Shown: positions 14,050 through 16,823 of the stretch, in pieces
How the letters are laid out: every line of letters starts with the position of its first letter
How positions within the stretch are numbered: the stretch's first letter is position 1
Assembly: GCA_963925675.1 (NCBI GenBank)
Contig: CAWUSW010000089.1
Span: forward strand, 1-16,823
Source of the DNA: Eutrophocola sp963925675
Lineage (GTDB): Bacteria > Pseudomonadota > Gammaproteobacteria > Pseudomonadales > Pseudohongiellaceae
DNA length: 16,823 nt
Reading direction: 5' to 3'
Made by a program: the position numbers and the translations under genes
The notes under the pieces: generated by a model
What the model was told of the DNA's origin: nothing
What the model saw: the letters and a program-made list of their open reading frames with translations, nothing else
Databases searched by the model: none

Positions 14050-16275
14050 ATGAAAACACAACAAACGCTACAAGCTGCAAATATTAAGCGCCGGGGTTTC
14101 CTGAAAATTTCCGGTATGGCGGGAGCAGGTTTTTCCCTGGCGTCCTATTTACCGGCACCTTACCTCAAAGCCGCTGAAGCAAACACTTCAGGCCAGCTGG
14201 AATTGAATGCTTTTGTAGAAGTGGGCACGGATGGATCAATTTCACTCTATGCCCATACCCCGGAAAAAGGCCAGGGCATCAAAACATCCCTGCCCATGGT
14301 TATTGCGGAAGAACTCGGTGCCAACTGGAATGATGTCACTGTCATCCGTGCCCCCATGAATGAGGCACGTTACGGCTTGCAACGCGCCGGCGGCTCAACT
14401 TCTACCCCGCGCGAATTTGATCCCATGCGTCGTGCCGGTGCCGCCGCCAGAGTCATGTTCATAGCTGCCGCGGCAAAAAGACTGTCCGCTGACCCAGCCC
14501 TGCTTTACACCGAGAATAGCCAGGTCATTCATCGGGAAAACGGTGACAGCATCCCCTTTGCCGAACTGGCCATGGATGCCGCCATGGAAGCTGTGCCTGA
14601 AGTCGATACCTTGACCTTCAAAGCAAGAGCTGATTACAAAATTATCGGCACTCATATAGGTGATGTTGACAACCTGGCTATCGTCACTGGCGGGGACAGC
14701 CTTTACGGCTCAGACGTCAAACTGCCTGACATGCTCTTCGCAGTGTATGAAAAATGCCCTGCCACTTATGGTCGGGCAATCTCAGCCAATATTGACCAGA
14801 TCAAGTCACTTCCCGGTGTCGTGGATGCCTTTATCGTGGAAGGCAACGATAACGTTGGCGAATTACTGGACGGTGTCGCCATTGTCGCCCGTTCCACCTG
14901 GCAGGCATTCAAGGCAAGGCAGCAGTTGGAAACTCAATGGGATACTTCGCAGGCATCCAGCGATGACAACGAGCAGTTTTTTGCCCGTGCCCGCGAAATT
15001 GCCGGTGCTCCCTGGCCAACGGATACCCAGTTCACTGCCAAAGGCGATGTTGAAAACCTTTACGAAGATGAATTCACCGAAGTCATTTCCAGCAATTACC
15101 AATTTCCCTACCTGGCCCATGCCTGCATGGAACCCATGAACTGCACGGCCCATTATCATCGCGACAGTAACAGCCTGGATATCTGGGCACCAACGCGCCA
15201 ACCCTGGATGACCCTGGAGTCTATGGAAAATTTTTTTGGCATTCCCCAGGATCAGGTCACCCTGCACCAGATGCGCATGGGCGGCTCCTTTGGACGTCGT
15301 CGTTTCCAGGACTACTCCTGTGAAGCCGCCGCCATCGCCATGCGTTTTGATGTCCCGGTAAAATTATTATGGACCCGGGAAGATGATCTGATGCATGACC
15401 AGTATCGACCCGGTGGCACCTTTGCATTTAAAGGCGCAGTTAGTCGGGAAGGAAAACTTGTTGCCATGGAAAATCATTTGATCGGCCCTTCGATTCGCGG
15501 GCAGGCAGGAAATGGTACTCGCCTGGGCAGTGATGAATTTCCGGCATTGAATATTGACCACTACCGCGCCGCCACCACGCTTATCGATACCAATACCCCG
15601 ACTGGCTCCTGGCGCGCACCAGGTTCAAATGCCACGGGCTGGGCAGTACAAAGTTTCCTTGCCGAGATGGCCGATGCAGCAAAGCGGGATTATGTGGAAA
15701 TGCTAATCGAGCTGATGGGTGAACCACGCTGGTTTCAGGAAGGAAATCGCAACTCTCTCAATACCGGTCGCGCCGTTGAGGTGATTAAACTTGCCGCGGA
15801 AAAAAGCGGCTGGGGCAAATCATTACCAGCAGGCCATGGTCTGGGTTTCGCCTTCCATTTCAGTCACGCTGGCCATGTGGCAGAAGTGGCCGAAGTGAGC
15901 GTCGATGCCAACAAGAAAGTTACCATCCACAAGGTCACGGCTGCAGTTGATATTGGGCCGGTGATCAATATGAGCGGGGCGCTTAAGCAAATTGAGGGCG
16001 GCGTCCTCGATGGGCTCAGCTCAATGCGGGAACTGGAAATCACCACGAGAAACGGCGTCGTTCAGCAAAATAATTTTCATCAGTACAATATTCTAAGAAT
16101 GAATAATGCCGCGACAGAAATAGATGCGCATTTCATCCAGAGTGATAACCACCCTACTGGTTTGGGAGAGCCTGCCTTGCCGCCATTGGCACCTGCTGTA
16201 TGCAATGCCATTTTTGCCGCCACTGGGCACCGTGTCCGATCCTTACCGATGAGCAAGGAAGGGTTTACGATTTAA
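14050..16275 (+). CDS. Tat-exported molybdopterin-binding hydroxylase subunit (IorB-like, xanthine dehydrogenase family)
   Basis: A 741-residue protein resembling the large subunit of isoquinoline 1-oxidoreductase and related periplasmic molybdenum hydroxylases. The N-terminus has a twin-arginine signal, KRRGFLK (13-19), before a hydrophobic stretch ending near AAEA (41-44), so it should be folded with its cofactor and exported. Family marks are HACMEPMNC (357-365), the cofactor-binding GGSFGRRRFQDY (411-422), LLWTREDD, SWRAPGSN, and the C-terminal GLGEPALPP, with E707 as the likely catalytic base. The family hydroxylates N-heteroaromatics or oxidises aldehydes, and needs a small [2Fe-2S] subunit (IorA-like) for electron transfer. 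No such gene is adjacent; a terminator follows at once. It is probably co-transcribed with the upstream amidohydrolases. Specific substrate unknown. Confidence 0.92.
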   Translation: MKTQQTLQAANIKRRGFLKISGMAGAGFSLASYLPAPYLKAAEANTSGQLELNAFVEVGTDGSISLYAHTPEKGQGIKTSLPMVIAEELGANWNDVTVIRAPMNEARYGLQRAGGSTSTPREFDPMRRAGAAARVMFIAAAAKRLSADPALLYTENSQVIHRENGDSIPFAELAMDAAMEAVPEVDTLTFKARADYKIIGTHIGDVDNLAIVTGGDSLYGSDVKLPDMLFAVYEKCPATYGRAISANIDQIKSLPGVVDAFIVEGNDNVGELLDGVAIVARSTWQAFKARQQLETQWDTSQASSDDNEQFFARAREIAGAPWPTDTQFTAKGDVENLYEDEFTEVISSNYQFPYLAHACMEPMNCTAHYHRDSNSLDIWAPTRQPWMTLESMENFFGIPQDQVTLHQMRMGGSFGRRRFQDYSCEAAAIAMRFDVPVKLLWTREDDLMHDQYRPGGTFAFKGAVSREGKLVAMENHLIGPSIRGQAGNGTRLGSDEFPALNIDHYRAATTLIDTNTPTGSWRAPGSNATGWAVQSFLAEMADAAKRDYVEMLIELMGEPRWFQEGNRNSLNTGRAVEVIKLAAEKSGWGKSLPAGHGLGFAFHFSHAGHVAEVAEVSVDANKKVTIHKVTAAVDIGPVINMSGALKQIEGGVLDGLSSMRELEITTRNGVVQQNNFHQYNILRMNNAATEIDAHFIQSDNHPTGLGEPALPPLAPAVCNAIFAATGHRVRSLPMSKEGFTI

Positions 16276-16312
16276 GAATTTAAAGCTGCAGAAAAAATAA
16301 ACCTGAAAAACT

Positions 16313-16340
16313 AAAAACCCACCTGAAGGTGGGTTTTTTT
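16313..16340 (+). terminator. Rho-independent terminator after the hydroxylase gene
   Basis: CCCACC (16318-16323), loop TGAA, GGTGGG (16328-16333), followed by seven T and preceded by five A. The stem is GC-rich and the flanking A and T runs make it potentially active in both directions. It lies 38 bases after the stop codon and closes the plus-strand cluster. Confidence 0.93.
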
Positions 16341-16823
16341 ATTTGGCGCGCCCGGAGCGCGTCTAACCTTATAAATGCCTACTTATTCTACAATCACACA
16401 GCTTTTGATAGCCTATCCTTGAATCTGCATTATCCCATTATTTTCAGTATGTTACATCATTTTATTATTGCTGTAGCATTTGCAGACAACATCTAAAGAT
16501 CATCTACTCCGTTGCCACCAACTACTACTATGTATACGTTTATGTATACGTTTATGTATACGAATATAGGCAAGGCTAGCTTCTTCCCCCACCGGCCTAG
16601 GGCGCATGGCATCGTAGATTTTTACAGTACCTGCCCAGATACTTAATAGGCTATTTTAAAAAGAAGTCGTCCAAGACCTTCCCTGCCTCCTTTGACGCTA
16701 ATCAATTGCTAAACATAAGATGACAAGCCCTTCCGAATCTTCACCACTCCTTTTCGCAACTGTTCTTCTTGATCCTCCCGGACGCCGGACGGCACGGCAA
16801 CTTGGTAAAACCGAGGTTTCCTC
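16341..16823. other. Gene-poor right end (about 480 bases)
   Basis: No convincing gene is present. A small GC hairpin (CGCGC at 16347-16351, GCGCG at 16357-16361) lies just past the terminator. A triplicated 12-bp repeat is listed separately. From about 16709 to the window edge several frames are open at once: minus strand 16709-16822 (37 codons then TAG), a second minus frame of similar length, and plus strand from an ATG at 16720. None has a ribosome binding site or a recognisable motif, so I cannot choose one; the stretch could hold the end of a gene lying outside the window. Confidence 0.5.
16530..16565. repeat. Three tandem 12-bp repeats with GTATAC palindromic cores
   Basis: ATGTATACGTTT occurs at 16530-16541 and 16542-16553, and a third copy, ATGTATACGAAT, at 16554-16565 differs in two of its last three bases. 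Each unit centres on the palindrome GTATAC, spaced exactly 12 bases apart, a little over one helical turn. That could be an array of binding sites for a dimeric DNA-binding protein, or a slippage product. No gene is recognised beside it. Confidence 0.85.

Noticed and set aside
14660..15139. Second plus-strand frame inside the molybdenum hydroxylase gene (and 14863-15267 on the minus strand)
   Set aside because: Out-of-frame shadows of a well-conserved enzyme, with no motifs of their own.
16345..16363. GC-rich hairpin after the terminator and GTCTAAC next to it as an integron attC end
   Set aside because: The matching opposite core site is not found in the following bases and there is no integrase or cassette structure.

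Overview
The window looks like chromosomal DNA of a Gram-negative, probably marine, gammaproteobacterium. The evidence is the gene repertoire: a two-domain Pap-type polyphosphate kinase 2, an NfeD-slipin pair, a LapA-like protein, a CBM9/DUF5916 outer-membrane barrel, an outer-membrane-type lipoprotein and a Tat-exported molybdenum hydroxylase. Base composition is moderate. The taxon is inferred; there is no rRNA or other marker gene.

Layout. Left end: a truncated minus-strand membrane-protein gene (1-160), then a plus-strand run of two overlapping small membrane-protein genes (403-1010) and a pirin gene (1071-1988). A long minus-strand block follows: alanine dehydrogenase (7378-8493), an MFS transporter with a TTG start (6096-7280), NfeD with a ClpP-like protease domain (4507-5943), a slipin (3706-4449) and polyphosphate:AMP phosphotransferase (2038-3573). 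The gap before the phosphotransferase gene holds a good FNR/Anr-type box with a TANNNT -10 element at class II spacing. A weaker box with the same geometry precedes nfeD. A small LapA-like gene (8757-8954) converges on the CBM9/DUF5916 barrel gene (8968-11130).

Right half: divergent from the barrel gene, a plus-strand cluster carries a secreted amidohydrolase (11429-12619), a lipoprotein amidohydrolase (12735-13991) and a Tat-exported molybdopterin-binding hydroxylase subunit of the IorB type (14050-16275), closed by a strong intrinsic terminator. No [2Fe-2S] partner subunit lies next to the hydroxylase. All three enzymes carry export signals and the barrel is predicted in the outer membrane, so the cluster may be an extracytoplasmic catabolic module, possibly for N-heterocycles, cyclic amides or related compounds. 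That substrate is inference. The last 480 bases hold no convincing gene but include a triplicated 12-bp repeat with GTATAC cores.

I see no rRNA, tRNA, CRISPR array, transposase or phage gene. Nothing proves a wholly new system. The most interesting points are the predicted oxygen control of polyphosphate metabolism, the orphan exported hydroxylase with two paired amidohydrolases, and the repeat array at the right end.
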